Below are positions 18,013 to 27,281 of a stretch of DNA of 64,000 nt, in pieces (position 1 is the stretch's first letter; the number at the start of each line of letters is the position of its first letter). Origin of the DNA: Citrobacter sp. RHB25-C09 (GTDB lineage Bacteria > Pseudomonadota > Gammaproteobacteria > Enterobacterales > Enterobacteriaceae); the NCBI RefSeq assembly GCF_013836145.1, contig NZ_CP057483.1:558001-622000 (forward strand), read 5' to 3'. The position numbers and the translations under genes are program-made. A model generated the notes under the pieces. It did no database searches, was not told the origin of the DNA, and worked only from the letters and a program-made list of their open reading frames with translations.

Positions 18013-18630
18013 GCGATACCAGACCTGCCGATAAGAATTTTCGTGTTTTGTGACAGGCAACACAAATCGCTACCTGTGATAAATTTAGCGAGAGAAACAG
18101 AAACCAATCGATTGCTAATGCAAAATTACACGCTGTAAAAACGTCAATTTCCAGTGTTAATGTGTTGTTGTAAATGATGTGATTGTGTTTACCAATGTTT
18201 GATTATTGATAAATGTAATGTTTATTTACAAACAAATAAGGCGGAAAAATGTGATACATAACGCCCTTTAACGTAATTTATATATTAATACAAATTTTAT
18301 TTGATTAATTACTCATTAAATTTAATGAATATTTTGCCTGTTAATCACACGATAATTGCTTGAAATATCGTCGTTCCTCGCTTTTTATAATAGCCATAAA
18401 AAATGTATTGTTATCGCCATAAAATATTGTTATCCCCCCCCTTTTTTTTGACTGAAATCAGTCTAATGTGACATTGTTTTTATTTATATTATTGAAAATA
18501 AAAGGTTTTATAAAATAAGTGTCACTTGATGAAATATAGCCCCAGGCAATTTGTGAGGGGTCGCACATATCCTTCTTTGCTTAATTTGTTACACTCCACG
18601 CCGTCAACAAAGTTATTAACGCAGGACGAT
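18013..18630. other. AT-rich tdcA upstream region
   Basis: About 600 bp of markedly AT-rich DNA with no open frame I can support. In K-12 the activator gene tdcR lies in this interval, but I find no recognisable tdcR. Features seen are a C8T8 tract (18434-18449), a perfect palindrome GACTGA-AA-TCAGTC (18450-18463), several TTAAT/TTATT-rich stretches that could bind IHF or H-NS, and the tdcA promoter at the right-hand end. Confidence 0.6.
18552..18595 (+). promoter_or_regulatory. tdcA promoter with CRP site
   Basis: TGTGAGGGGTCGCACA (18552-18567) matches TGTGA-N6-TCACA at nine of ten positions. A -10 TACACT lies at 18590-18595. The CRP centre falls about 43 bp before the inferred start near 18602, the class II geometry described for the E. 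coli tdc operon, which depends on CRP under anaerobic conditions. Confidence 0.75.
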
Positions 18631-19569
18631 ATGAATACTTTTATTCTCCCTAAAACTCAGCAGTTGGTGGTCTTTCAGGAAGTCATCAGAAGTGGGTCTA
18701 TCGGTTCTGCGGCAAAAGAGTTGGGCTTAACGCAACCGGCGGTCAGTAAAATCATTAATGATATTGAAGCTTATTTTGGCGTTGAGTTGGTGGTACGAAA
18801 AAATACCGGCGTTACCTTAACCCAGGCCGGGCAGGTTTTGCTCTCCTGGTCTGAATCGATCACTCGTGAGATGAAAAACATGGTGAATGAGATGAACAGC
18901 ATGACCGACAACGCGGTGGTCGATGTCTCATTCGGTTTCCCTTCGCTGATTGGCTTTACCTTTATGTCCGACATGATTCAGAAGTTCAAAGAGGTCTACC
19001 CGAAATCGCAGGTTTCCATGTATGAAGCGCAGCTCTCTTCCTTCTTACCGGCGATTCGTGACGGACGGCTGGATTTTGCTATCGGTACGCTCAGCGATGA
19101 AATGAAGTTGCAGGATCTGCACGTGGAGCCGCTCTTCGAATCCGAGTTCGTTCTGGTGGCAAACAAGTCCCGAACATGCACCGGCACCACCACGCTGGAA
19201 TCGTTGCAGAACGAACAGTGGGTGTTGCCACAAACGAATATGGGCTACTACAGCGAACTCCTCACCACCCTGCAAAGAAGCGGCATCAGTATTGAAAACA
19301 TCGTTAAAACCGACTCCGTCGTCACCATTTATAATCTTGTTCTCAATGCTGATTTTCTGACGGTTATTCCCTGCGATATGGCCGCCCCTTTTGGTTCCAA
19401 CCAGTTTATAACATTACCGATAGAAGAATCGTTACCCATAGCGCGCTATGCCGCAATATGGTCCAAAAATTATCGTATTAAAAAAGCAGCATCCATTTTA
19501 GTGGAATTAGCGAAAGAGTATTCGTCATATAACAGTTGTAGAAGAAAACAATTAATTGAAATCGGCTAG
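18631..19569 (+). CDS. tdcA: Transcriptional activator TdcA (LysR family)
   Basis: A 312-residue LysR-type regulator with the winged helix-turn-helix at residues 13-70 (IRSGSIGSAAKELGLTQPAVSKIINDIE) and a C-terminal effector domain. In E. coli it activates its own operon together with CRP, IHF and TdcR. I chose ATG at 18631 (MNTFILPKTQQLVVFQ), which gives the family length. An in-frame ATG at 18526 lies upstream of the CRP site and promoter, so it cannot be the start. It is the first gene of tdcABCDE. Confidence 0.95.
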   Translation: MNTFILPKTQQLVVFQEVIRSGSIGSAAKELGLTQPAVSKIINDIEAYFGVELVVRKNTGVTLTQAGQVLLSWSESITREMKNMVNEMNSMTDNAVVDVSFGFPSLIGFTFMSDMIQKFKEVYPKSQVSMYEAQLSSFLPAIRDGRLDFAIGTLSDEMKLQDLHVEPLFESEFVLVANKSRTCTGTTTLESLQNEQWVLPQTNMGYYSELLTTLQRSGISIENIVKTDSVVTIYNLVLNADFLTVIPCDMAAPFGSNQFITLPIEESLPIARYAAIWSKNYRIKKAASILVELAKEYSSYNSCRRKQLIEIG

Positions 19570-19669
19570 CTGATTAAATTTTATTTAATCCACGAATAGC
19601 GCCATTGCGCTGTGCATCAGCCTTTGGTAACGGCTATCTATTATTTAAATATCCAGGTAAGAGGTTACA

Positions 19670-20659
19670 ATGCACATTACTTACGATCTCCCGGTTGCCA
19701 TTGAAGATATCCTCGAAGCAAAAAAACGACTCGCAGGAAAAATATATAAAACCGGTATGCCTCGCTCGAATTATTTTAGCGAACGTTGTAAGGGAGAAAT
19801 ATTCCTTAAATTTGAGAACATGCAGCGTACCGGCTCTTTTAAAATTCGCGGCGCGTTTAACAAATTAAGTTCACTGACCGATGCGGAAAAACGTAAAGGC
19901 GTTGTCGCCTGTTCTGCGGGTAACCACGCGCAGGGCGTTTCGCTCTCTTGCGCCATGCTCGGGATCGACGGCAAAGTCGTGATGCCAAAAGGCGCACCGA
20001 AATCCAAAGTGGCCGCCACCTGCGACTACTCCGCTGAAGTGGTGCTGCACGGGGAGAACTTCAACGACACTATCGCGAAGGTGAGTGAGATTGTCGAAAT
20101 GGAAGGCCGCATTTTTATCCCGCCGTATGACGACCCGAAAGTAATTGCTGGTCAGGGCACCATCGGCCTGGAAATTATGGAAGATCTGTATGACGTCGAT
20201 AACGTGATTGTCCCCATCGGCGGCGGCGGTTTAATTGCCGGTATCGCCATTGCGATTAAATCCATTAACCCGACTATTAAAGTGATTGGCGTCCAGGCGG
20301 AAAATGTTCACGGCATGGCTGCTTCTTACCGCGCCGGAGAAATAACCACCCATCGAACGACCGGCACCCTGGCGGATGGCTGTGATGTATCTCGCCCAGG
20401 GAATTTAACTTACGAAATCGTTCGTGAATTAGTCGATGACATTGTTCTGGTCAGCGAAGACGAAATTCGCAACAGCATGATTGCCTTAATTCAACGCAAT
20501 AAAGTGGTGACTGAAGGGGCAGGTGCGCTGGCATGTGCGGCTTTATTAAGTGGGAAATTAGATAGCTATATCCAGAACAGAAAAACGGTCAGCATTATTT
20601 CTGGCGGCAATATCGATCTTTCTCGTGTATCGCAAATTACAGGTTTAGCTGACGCATAA
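19670..20659 (+). CDS. tdcB: Catabolic threonine/serine dehydratase TdcB
   Basis: A 329-residue PLP enzyme of fold type II. It converts threonine to 2-oxobutyrate and ammonia, and serine to pyruvate, and in E. coli is activated by AMP. The PLP lysine is Lys58 in GSFKIRGAFNKL. The phosphate-binding loop is PIGGGGLIAG, about residues 182-191. No ACT regulatory domain follows, unlike biosynthetic IlvA. A 100-bp gap to tdcA contains a short hairpin GATTAAAT-TTT-ATTTAATC (19572-19590). Confidence 0.96.
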   Translation: MHITYDLPVAIEDILEAKKRLAGKIYKTGMPRSNYFSERCKGEIFLKFENMQRTGSFKIRGAFNKLSSLTDAEKRKGVVACSAGNHAQGVSLSCAMLGIDGKVVMPKGAPKSKVAATCDYSAEVVLHGENFNDTIAKVSEIVEMEGRIFIPPYDDPKVIAGQGTIGLEIMEDLYDVDNVIVPIGGGGLIAGIAIAIKSINPTIKVIGVQAENVHGMAASYRAGEITTHRTTGTLADGCDVSRPGNLTYEIVRELVDDIVLVSEDEIRNSMIALIQRNKVVTEGAGALACAALLSGKLDSYIQNRKTVSIISGGNIDLSRVSQITGLADA

Positions 20660-20694
20660 ATCTGGATAATAAATTTTATCGTTGAGGATAGGAT

Positions 20695-22026
20695 ATGAGT
20701 ACTACTGATAGCATTGTATCCAGCCAGACAAAACAGTCGTCCTGGCGTAAATCGGACACCACCTGGACACTGGGTTTATTTGGTACCGCCATCGGCGCCG
20801 GGGTGTTGTTCTTCCCCATTCGCGCAGGGTTCGGCGGCTTAATCCCCATTCTTTTGATGTTGGTGCTGGCTTACCCCATCGCCTTCTATTGCCACCGCGC
20901 GCTGGCGCGGTTGTGCCTGTCCGGGTCAAATCCATCCGGTAACATCACGGAAACGGTCGAAGAGCATTTTGGTAAGACGGGCGGCGTGGTTATCACGTTC
21001 CTCTATTTCTTCGCGATTTGTCCGCTGCTGTGGATTTATGGCGTCACCATTACCAATACGTTCATGACCTTCTGGGAAAATCAGTTGCAGATGCCGGCAT
21101 TGAATCGTGGCTTTGTCGCCCTGTTCCTGCTACTCCTGATGGCCTTCGTCATCTGGTTTGGTAAGGATTTGATGGTTAAAGTGATGAGCTACCTGGTATG
21201 GCCGTTTATTGCCAGCCTGGTGCTGATTTCTCTGTCGTTGATTCCTTACTGGAACGCGGCGGTGATTGAGCAGGTGGATCTGAGCAATATCGCGTTGACG
21301 GGTCATGATGGCATTCTGGTTACCGTGTGGCTGGGTATCTCCATCATGGTGTTCTCGTTTAACTTCTCCCCGATTGTCTCTTCTTTTGTCGTGTCCAAGC
21401 GCGAAGAGTACGAGAAAGACTTTGGCCGCCAGTACACCGAGCAGAAATGTTCACAAATTATCTCGCGCGCCAGCATGCTGATGGTGGCGGTGGTAATGTT
21501 CTTCGCCTTCAGTTGCCTGTTCACGCTGTCTCCGCAAAACATGGCGGACGCGAAAGCGCAGAATATCCCGGTGCTTTCCTACCTCGCCAACCACTTTGCG
21601 ACAATGTCCGGCACTAAATCCACCTTCGCGACGGTGCTGGAATATGGGGCTTCTATTATTGCGCTGGTTGCGATCTTCAAATCGTTCTTCGGTCACTACC
21701 TGGGGACGCTGGAAGGGTTGAACGGACTGGTACTGAAGTTCGGCTATAAAGGCGATAAAACCAAAGTTTCCTCTGGCAAGCTCAACACCATCAGCATGGT
21801 CTTCATTATGGGGTCCACCTGGGTTGTGGCTTACGCTAACCCGAACATTCTGGACCTGATTGAAGCAATGGGTGCGCCGATTATCGCCTCGCTGCTGTGC
21901 CTGCTGCCGATGTACGCTATTCGTAAAGCGCCGTCGCTGGCGAAATACCGTGGCCGTCTGGATAACGTGTTTGTCACTGCCATTGGTCTGCTGACCATTC
22001 TGAACATCGTGTACAAACTGTTTTAA
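20695..22026 (+). CDS. tdcC: Threonine/serine proton symporter TdcC
   Basis: A 443-residue inner-membrane transporter of the hydroxy/aromatic amino acid permease (HAAAP) family. It has about 11 membrane segments, beginning with LGLFGTAIGAGVLFFPIRAGFGG. It imports L-threonine and L-serine for breakdown by TdcB and other tdc products. It lies 35 bp after tdcB and 25 bp before tdcD. It is related to DlsT, encoded at about 26 kb, but shares the specific N- and C-termini of TdcC. Confidence 0.95.
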   Translation: MSTTDSIVSSQTKQSSWRKSDTTWTLGLFGTAIGAGVLFFPIRAGFGGLIPILLMLVLAYPIAFYCHRALARLCLSGSNPSGNITETVEEHFGKTGGVVITFLYFFAICPLLWIYGVTITNTFMTFWENQLQMPALNRGFVALFLLLLMAFVIWFGKDLMVKVMSYLVWPFIASLVLISLSLIPYWNAAVIEQVDLSNIALTGHDGILVTVWLGISIMVFSFNFSPIVSSFVVSKREEYEKDFGRQYTEQKCSQIISRASMLMVAVVMFFAFSCLFTLSPQNMADAKAQNIPVLSYLANHFATMSGTKSTFATVLEYGASIIALVAIFKSFFGHYLGTLEGLNGLVLKFGYKGDKTKVSSGKLNTISMVFIMGSTWVVAYANPNILDLIEAMGAPIIASLLCLLPMYAIRKAPSLAKYRGRLDNVFVTAIGLLTILNIVYKLF

Positions 22027-22051
22027 GCCATAACTCAGGATGAGTAATGAA

Positions 22052-23260
22052 ATGAATGAATTTCCGGTAGTGCTGGTGATCAACTGCGGATCGTCTTCAA
22101 TTAAGTTTTCAGTGCTGGATGCGAATAACTGCGACGCCTTAATGTCAGGAATCGCCGACGGGATTAATACTGAAAACGCTTTTTTAGCAATTAATGGAGG
22201 AGAGCCAGCACCGCTGGCTCACCACAGCTACGAAGGCGCATTAAAGGCCATCGCATTTGAACTGGAAAAACGTAATTTAAATGACAGTGTGGCCTTAATT
22301 GGCCACCGCATTGCCCACGGCGGAAATATTTTTACGGAGTCCGCGATTATTACCGATGAGGTTATCGATAATATTCGTCAGGTTTCGCCGTTAGCTCCGC
22401 TGCATAATTACGCGAACCTGAGCGGTATTGAATCCGCACAGCAGCTTTTCCCTGGCGTCACGCAGGTGGCGGTATTTGATACCAGCTTCCACCAGACAAT
22501 GGCACCAGAAGCTTATCTGTACGGCCTACCGTGGAATTACTACGCCGAGCTTGGCGTGCGGCGCTACGGTTTTCACGGCACGTCACATCGCTATGTTTCC
22601 CAGCGCGCCCATGAGCTGTTGGCGCTCTCAGAACATGACTCTGGCGTGGTGATCGCTCATCTCGGTAACGGAGCCTCGATCTGCGCCGTGCGCAACGGTC
22701 TGAGCGTGGATACGTCAATGGGCATGACGCCGCTGGAAGGGCTGATGATGGGCACCCGCAGCGGTGACGTCGACTTCGGCGCAATGGCGTGGGTGGCAAG
22801 TGAAACCAACCAGACACTGAGTGACCTGGAACGCGTAGTGAACAAGGAGTCCGGTCTGCTGGGGATTTCCGGTCTGTCATCCGACCTGAGAGTGCTGGAA
22901 AAGGCCTGGCATGAAGGACACGAGCGCGCGCAACTGGCCATTAAAACCTTTGTTCATCGCATCGCCCGCCACATTGCCGGACACGCCGCCTCGTTACACC
23001 GTCTGGACGGCCTTATTTTCACCGGCGGCATTGGTGAAAACTCAGTCTTAATTCGTCGTCTGGTGTGTGAGCATTTAGCGGTTCTCGGCGTGAATATCGA
23101 CAGCGAAAGTAACCAATTATCGAATTCGCACGGCGAAAGAATTATTTCCGCCAACGATTCCCGAGTTATTTGCGCCGTTATTCCAACTAACGAAGAGAAA
23201 ATGATTGCGCTCGATGCCATTACCTTAGGCCGCATTAATGCCGCCGTGGAATACGCCTAA
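22052..23260 (+). CDS. tdcD: Propionate/acetate kinase TdcD
   Basis: A 402-residue ASKHA-fold kinase. It converts propionyl phosphate and ADP to propionate and ATP, the energy-yielding step of threonine fermentation. It also accepts acetyl phosphate. Motifs are VINCGSSSIKFSVLD, VFDTSFHQTM, HLGNGASICAV and FTGGIGENS. I chose ATG at 22052 (MNEFPVVLV), matching E. coli. ATG at 22040 overlaps the AGGA ribosome site, so it is unlikely. The gene lies between tdcC and tdcE. Confidence 0.94.
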   Translation: MNEFPVVLVINCGSSSIKFSVLDANNCDALMSGIADGINTENAFLAINGGEPAPLAHHSYEGALKAIAFELEKRNLNDSVALIGHRIAHGGNIFTESAIITDEVIDNIRQVSPLAPLHNYANLSGIESAQQLFPGVTQVAVFDTSFHQTMAPEAYLYGLPWNYYAELGVRRYGFHGTSHRYVSQRAHELLALSEHDSGVVIAHLGNGASICAVRNGLSVDTSMGMTPLEGLMMGTRSGDVDFGAMAWVASETNQTLSDLERVVNKESGLLGISGLSSDLRVLEKAWHEGHERAQLAIKTFVHRIARHIAGHAASLHRLDGLIFTGGIGENSVLIRRLVCEHLAVLGVNIDSESNQLSNSHGERIISANDSRVICAVIPTNEEKMIALDAITLGRINAAVEYA

Positions 23261-23292
23261 TTTATTGTCGTTTTGTAGAGAGATTATTTTTC

Positions 23293-25587
23293 ATGAAGGT
23301 AAATATCGATACCAGCGATATGCTGTATGCCGAAGCATGGCTTGGCTTTAAAGGTACGGACTGGAAAGAAGAAATTAACGTCCGTGATTTTATTCAGCAC
23401 AACTACACGCCTTATGAAGGCGATGAATCCTTTCTCGCCGACGCGACGCCGGCTACCACGGCATTGTGGGAAAAGGTGATGGCGGGCATTCGTATCGAGA
23501 ACGCGACCCATGCGCCGGTCGATTTCGATACCAATATTGCCACCACCATTACCGCTCACGATGCGGGTTATATTGAGCAAGAATTAGAAAAGATTGTCGG
23601 TTTGCAAACGGATAAGCCGCTCAAGCGCGCGTTACATCCTTTTGGCGGCGTAAACATGATCAAAAGCTCGTTTGACGCTTACGGTCGTGAAATGGATCCG
23701 AACTTTGAATATCTGTTCACCGAGCTGCGTAAAACGCACAACCAGGGTGTGTTCGACGCCTACTCGCCGGATATGCTGCGCTGTCGTAAATCAGGTGTAC
23801 TGACCGGTCTGCCGGACGGCTATGGTCGCGGGCGCATCATCGGCGACTACCGCCGCGTGGCGCTGTACGGCATTCGCTATCTGGTGCGCGAGCGTGAACT
23901 GCAGTTTGCCGATCTCCAGTCGAGTCTAGAATTTGGCCAGAATCTGGAAGCCACTATCCGCCTGCGCGAAGAGCTGGCGGAGCATCGTCGTGCGCTGCTG
24001 CAAATGCAGGAGATGGCGGCGAAGTATGGCTGTGATATCTCCCGTCCGGCGCGTAACGCACAGGAAGCCGTACAGTGGGTCTACTTTGCCTATCTGGCGG
24101 CGGTGAAATCGCAGAACGGCGGTGCGATGTCGCTGGGGCGCACCGCGTCGTTCCTCGATATCTATATTGAGCGCGACTTCAGGGCCGGGATCCTGACGGA
24201 ACAGCAGGCGCAGGAATTGATCGACCACTTCATCATGAAGATCCGTATGGTGCGTTTCCTGCGCACGCCGGAATTTGACACTCTGTTCTCCGGCGATCCG
24301 ATCTGGGCAACTGAAGTGATTGGCGGGATGGGGCTGGACGGCCGCACGCTGGTCACGAAGAACTCGTTCCGTTACCTGCACACTCTGCACACGATGGGAC
24401 CCGCACCGGAGCCGAACCTGACCGTGCTGTGGTCCGAAGCGCTGCCGATTGCCTTTAAAAAGTATGCCGCTCAGGTCTCCATCGTCACCTCGTCATTGCA
24501 ATATGAAAACGACGATCTGATGCGTACTGACTTTAACAGTGACGACTATGCCATTGCCTGCTGCGTCAGTCCGATGGTCATCGGCAAGCAAATGCAGTTC
24601 TTTGGTGCCCGCGCCAACCTCGCCAAAACGTTGCTGTACGCAATTAACGGCGGCGTGGATGAGAAGTTGAAAATCCAGGTCGGGCCGAAAACCGCGCCGT
24701 TGCTGGACGACGTGCTCGATTACAACACCGTGATGGACAGTCTGGATCACTTTATGGACTGGCTGGCGGTGCAGTACATCAGCGCGCTGAACATCATCCA
24801 CTACATGCACGACAAATACAGCTACGAAGCCTCGCTGATGGCGCTGCACGACCGCGACGTCTATCGCACGATGGCATGCGGTATTGCCGGACTGTCGGTG
24901 GCGGCGGATTCACTTTCTGCAATCAAATACGCGCAGGTGAAACCGGTACGCGATCACAACGGACTGGCAGTGGATTTCGTCATCGAAGGGGACTACCCGC
25001 AGTACGGCAACAACGACGAGCGTGTGGACAGTATTGCCTGCGACCTGGTTGAACGCTTTATGAAGAAAATTAAAGTGTTGCCGACCTATCGCAATGCGGT
25101 ACCGACGCAGTCGATTCTGACCATCACCTCCAATGTCGTGTATGGGCAGAAAACCGGGAATACACCGGATGGACGCCGCGCGGGAACACCTTTCGCGCCG
25201 GGGGCCAACCCGATGCATGGGCGTGATCGCAAAGGTGCCGTTGCCTCACTGACTTCGGTGGCGAAGCTGCCGTTCACCTACGCCAAAGATGGGATTTCGT
25301 ACACCTTCTCGATTGTGCCTGCGGCACTTGGTAAAGAAGATCCGGTGCGGAAAACCAACCTGGTTGGGCTGCTGGACGGTTACTTCCATCACGAAGCGCA
25401 CGTCGAGGGGGGGCAACACCTGAACGTTAACGTCATGAACCGGGAGATGCTGCTGGATGCCATTGAACATCCGGAAAACTACCCGAACCTGACGATCCGC
25501 GTTTCGGGCTATGCGGTGCGCTTCAATGCGCTCACCCGCGAGCAGCAGCAGGATGTCATTTCGCGAACGTTCACCCACGCGATGTAA
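23293..25587 (+). CDS. tdcE: 2-ketobutyrate/pyruvate formate-lyase TdcE
   Basis: A 764-residue glycyl-radical enzyme. It cleaves 2-oxobutyrate (or pyruvate) with CoA to propionyl-CoA (or acetyl-CoA) and formate under anaerobic conditions. The active Cys pair is Cys423-Cys424 (IACCVSPM). The glycyl-radical site is Gly739 in RVSGYAVRFNAL near the C-terminus. Activation needs PflA, encoded elsewhere. It is the last gene of the operon here. In K-12 tdcF and tdcG follow, but the 341-bp gap leaves no room for them. Confidence 0.96.
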   Translation: MKVNIDTSDMLYAEAWLGFKGTDWKEEINVRDFIQHNYTPYEGDESFLADATPATTALWEKVMAGIRIENATHAPVDFDTNIATTITAHDAGYIEQELEKIVGLQTDKPLKRALHPFGGVNMIKSSFDAYGREMDPNFEYLFTELRKTHNQGVFDAYSPDMLRCRKSGVLTGLPDGYGRGRIIGDYRRVALYGIRYLVRERELQFADLQSSLEFGQNLEATIRLREELAEHRRALLQMQEMAAKYGCDISRPARNAQEAVQWVYFAYLAAVKSQNGGAMSLGRTASFLDIYIERDFRAGILTEQQAQELIDHFIMKIRMVRFLRTPEFDTLFSGDPIWATEVIGGMGLDGRTLVTKNSFRYLHTLHTMGPAPEPNLTVLWSEALPIAFKKYAAQVSIVTSSLQYENDDLMRTDFNSDDYAIACCVSPMVIGKQMQFFGARANLAKTLLYAINGGVDEKLKIQVGPKTAPLLDDVLDYNTVMDSLDHFMDWLAVQYISALNIIHYMHDKYSYEASLMALHDRDVYRTMACGIAGLSVAADSLSAIKYAQVKPVRDHNGLAVDFVIEGDYPQYGNNDERVDSIACDLVERFMKKIKVLPTYRNAVPTQSILTITSNVVYGQKTGNTPDGRRAGTPFAPGANPMHGRDRKGAVASLTSVAKLPFTYAKDGISYTFSIVPAALGKEDPVRKTNLVGLLDGYFHHEAHVEGGQHLNVNVMNREMLLDAIEHPENYPNLTIRVSGYAVRFNALTREQQQDVISRTFTHAM

Positions 25588-25626
25588 CGGGCATTGCCCG
25601 TATCTGACCTAAGGACTGCTCTATAT

Positions 25627-25661
25627 GTAGGCCGGATAAGGCGGAACGCCGCCATCCGGCG
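25627..25661. repeat. REP element downstream of tdcE
   Basis: GTAGGCCGGATAAGGCG...CGCCGCCATCCGGC, canonical REP palindrome just before the terminator. Confidence 0.85.
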
Positions 25662-25671
25662 ATAACGCCTG

Positions 25672-25697
25672 AAAGCACACTTCGGTGTGCTTTTTTT
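25672..25697 (+). terminator. Rho-independent terminator of tdcABCDE
   Basis: AAAGCACAC-TTCG-GTGTGCTTTTTTT: a nine-base stem, UUCG tetraloop and seven-U run, 84 bp past the tdcE stop. Confidence 0.95.
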
Positions 25698-25928
25698 ATT
25701 GTGATCGCCTTCAAATTAAGAAAATACAGTACTTATCTAATCATTATATAGAAAATAATTCTTAACCTATGGCAAATATCAGGGTTTGTTTGTGAAGTTT
25801 TTCTCTGCCCCCGGGGGTATGATTTTTTCCATTCTAACGACTCGCCTGCACACTCCGTACCGCCTATCGCCTTGATGCGGCACGTAAAAATTAAAAAAAA
25901 CTTACCCTACATAGTGAGCGAGTATTTT

Positions 25929-27260
25929 ATGGAAACGGTAACGAACAGCAGTGTGATCCTCGACGGCTCTGCCCCGGCGCGTCGGGCAGGGATGAGCGAG
26001 AGCGAATGGCGCGAAGCGATTAAATTCGACAGCACCGACACCGGCTGGGTGATTATGAGTATCGGGATGGCGATTGGTGCGGGGATTGTGTTTCTCCCGG
26101 TGCAGGTTGGGCTGATGGGATTATGGGTTTTCCTGCTCTCCTCCATTATTGGCTACCCGGCGATGTATCTTTTCCAGCGTCTGTTTATCAACACCCTCGC
26201 GGAATCTTCGGAATGTAAGGACTATCCGAGCGTCATCAGCGGCTACCTCGGTAAAAACTGGGGGATCCTGCTAGGCGCGCTGTACTTCGTCATGCTGGTG
26301 ATCTGGATGTTTGTTTACTCCACCGCCATCACCAACGACAGTGCTTCCTATCTGCATACCTTTGGCGCCACCGAAGGACTGCTTTCTGACAGCCCGTTCT
26401 ATGGTCTGGTGCTGATCTGCATCCTGGTAGCCATCTCCTCGCGCGGCGAAAAGCTGCTGTTCAAAATATCCACCGGAATGGTACTGACCAAACTGCTGGT
26501 GGTGGCGGCGCTGGGTGTGTCGATGATCGGGATGTGGCATCTGTATAACGTAGGCGCGCTGCCGCCGATGGGTTTGCTGGTAAAGAACGCGATTATCACT
26601 CTGCCGTTCACCCTGACCTCAATCCTGTTTATCCAGACCTTAAGTCCGATGGTGATCTCCTATCGTTCCCGTGAGAAATCCATTGAAGTGGCGCGTCACA
26701 AAGCGCTGCGCGCGATGAACATCGCTTTCGGCATTCTGTTTGTTACCGTGTTCTTCTATGCCGTCTCCTTCACCCTGGCGATGGGGCACGACGAAGCGGT
26801 AAAAGCCTATGAGCAAAACATCTCCGCGCTTGCCATTGCCGCACAGTTCATCAGCGGCGCGGGCGCTGGCTGGGTGAAAGTGGTGAGCGTCATCCTGAAT
26901 ATCTTCGCCGTAATGACCGCGTTCTTTGGCGTCTATCTGGGCTTTCGTGAAGCGACTCAGGGGATTGTGATGAACATCCTGCGCCGTAAGATGCCCGACG
27001 GGAAGATTAACGAAACGCTCGTTCAACGCGGCATCATGCTGTTCGCCATTTTGCTGGCCTGGAGTGCGATCGTGCTCAACGCGCCGGTACTGAGCTTTAC
27101 CTCTATCTGTAGCCCAATCTTTGGCATGGTGGGATGCCTGATCCCCGCCTGGCTGGTCTACAAAGTTCCTGCACTGCACAAATACAAAGGGGCGTCGCTG
27201 TATCTGATTATCGTCACCGGTTTGCTGCTGTGCGTATCTCCGTTCCTGGCTTTCTCCTGA
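25929..27260 (+). CDS. dlsT: Serine/cysteine transporter DlsT (YhaO, CyuP)
   Basis: A 443-residue HAAAP-family inner-membrane transporter with about 11 membrane segments (first: TGWVIMSIGMAIGAGIVFLPVQVG). The E. coli counterpart YhaO has been reported as an L- and D-serine importer (DlsT) and, with YhaM, as part of the cysteine-utilisation pair cyuPA. I chose ATG at 25929 (METVTNSS), which has a GAGCGAG ribosome site. The upstream ATG at 25872 adds 19 residues not found in K-12. It is followed by cyuA after 21 bp. Confidence 0.92.
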   Translation: METVTNSSVILDGSAPARRAGMSESEWREAIKFDSTDTGWVIMSIGMAIGAGIVFLPVQVGLMGLWVFLLSSIIGYPAMYLFQRLFINTLAESSECKDYPSVISGYLGKNWGILLGALYFVMLVIWMFVYSTAITNDSASYLHTFGATEGLLSDSPFYGLVLICILVAISSRGEKLLFKISTGMVLTKLLVVAALGVSMIGMWHLYNVGALPPMGLLVKNAIITLPFTLTSILFIQTLSPMVISYRSREKSIEVARHKALRAMNIAFGILFVTVFFYAVSFTLAMGHDEAVKAYEQNISALAIAAQFISGAGAGWVKVVSVILNIFAVMTAFFGVYLGFREATQGIVMNILRRKMPDGKINETLVQRGIMLFAILLAWSAIVLNAPVLSFTSICSPIFGMVGCLIPAWLVYKVPALHKYKGASLYLIIVTGLLLCVSPFLAFS

Positions 27261-27281
27261 TTGATTTTGAAGGTTGTTGTT

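Larger units (their letters stand above)
25588..25928. promoter_or_regulatory. tdcE-dlsT intergenic region
   Basis: The left part holds a REP element and the tdcE terminator. The right part (about 25700-25928) is the dlsT leader. An AGAA-AATAA-TTCT inverted repeat near 25750-25762 is a candidate site for CyuR, the known Lrp-family activator of these genes, but this rests on position only. A CCCCCGGGGG palindrome lies near 25809-25818. A GAGCGAG ribosome site precedes the dlsT ATG at 25929. No gene is seen. Confidence 0.45.

Noticed and set aside
17913..18107. A 64-codon minus-strand frame near rnpB as a possible tdcR
   Set aside because: It overlaps the rnpB terminator and a REP element and shows no family features; TdcR cannot be supported.
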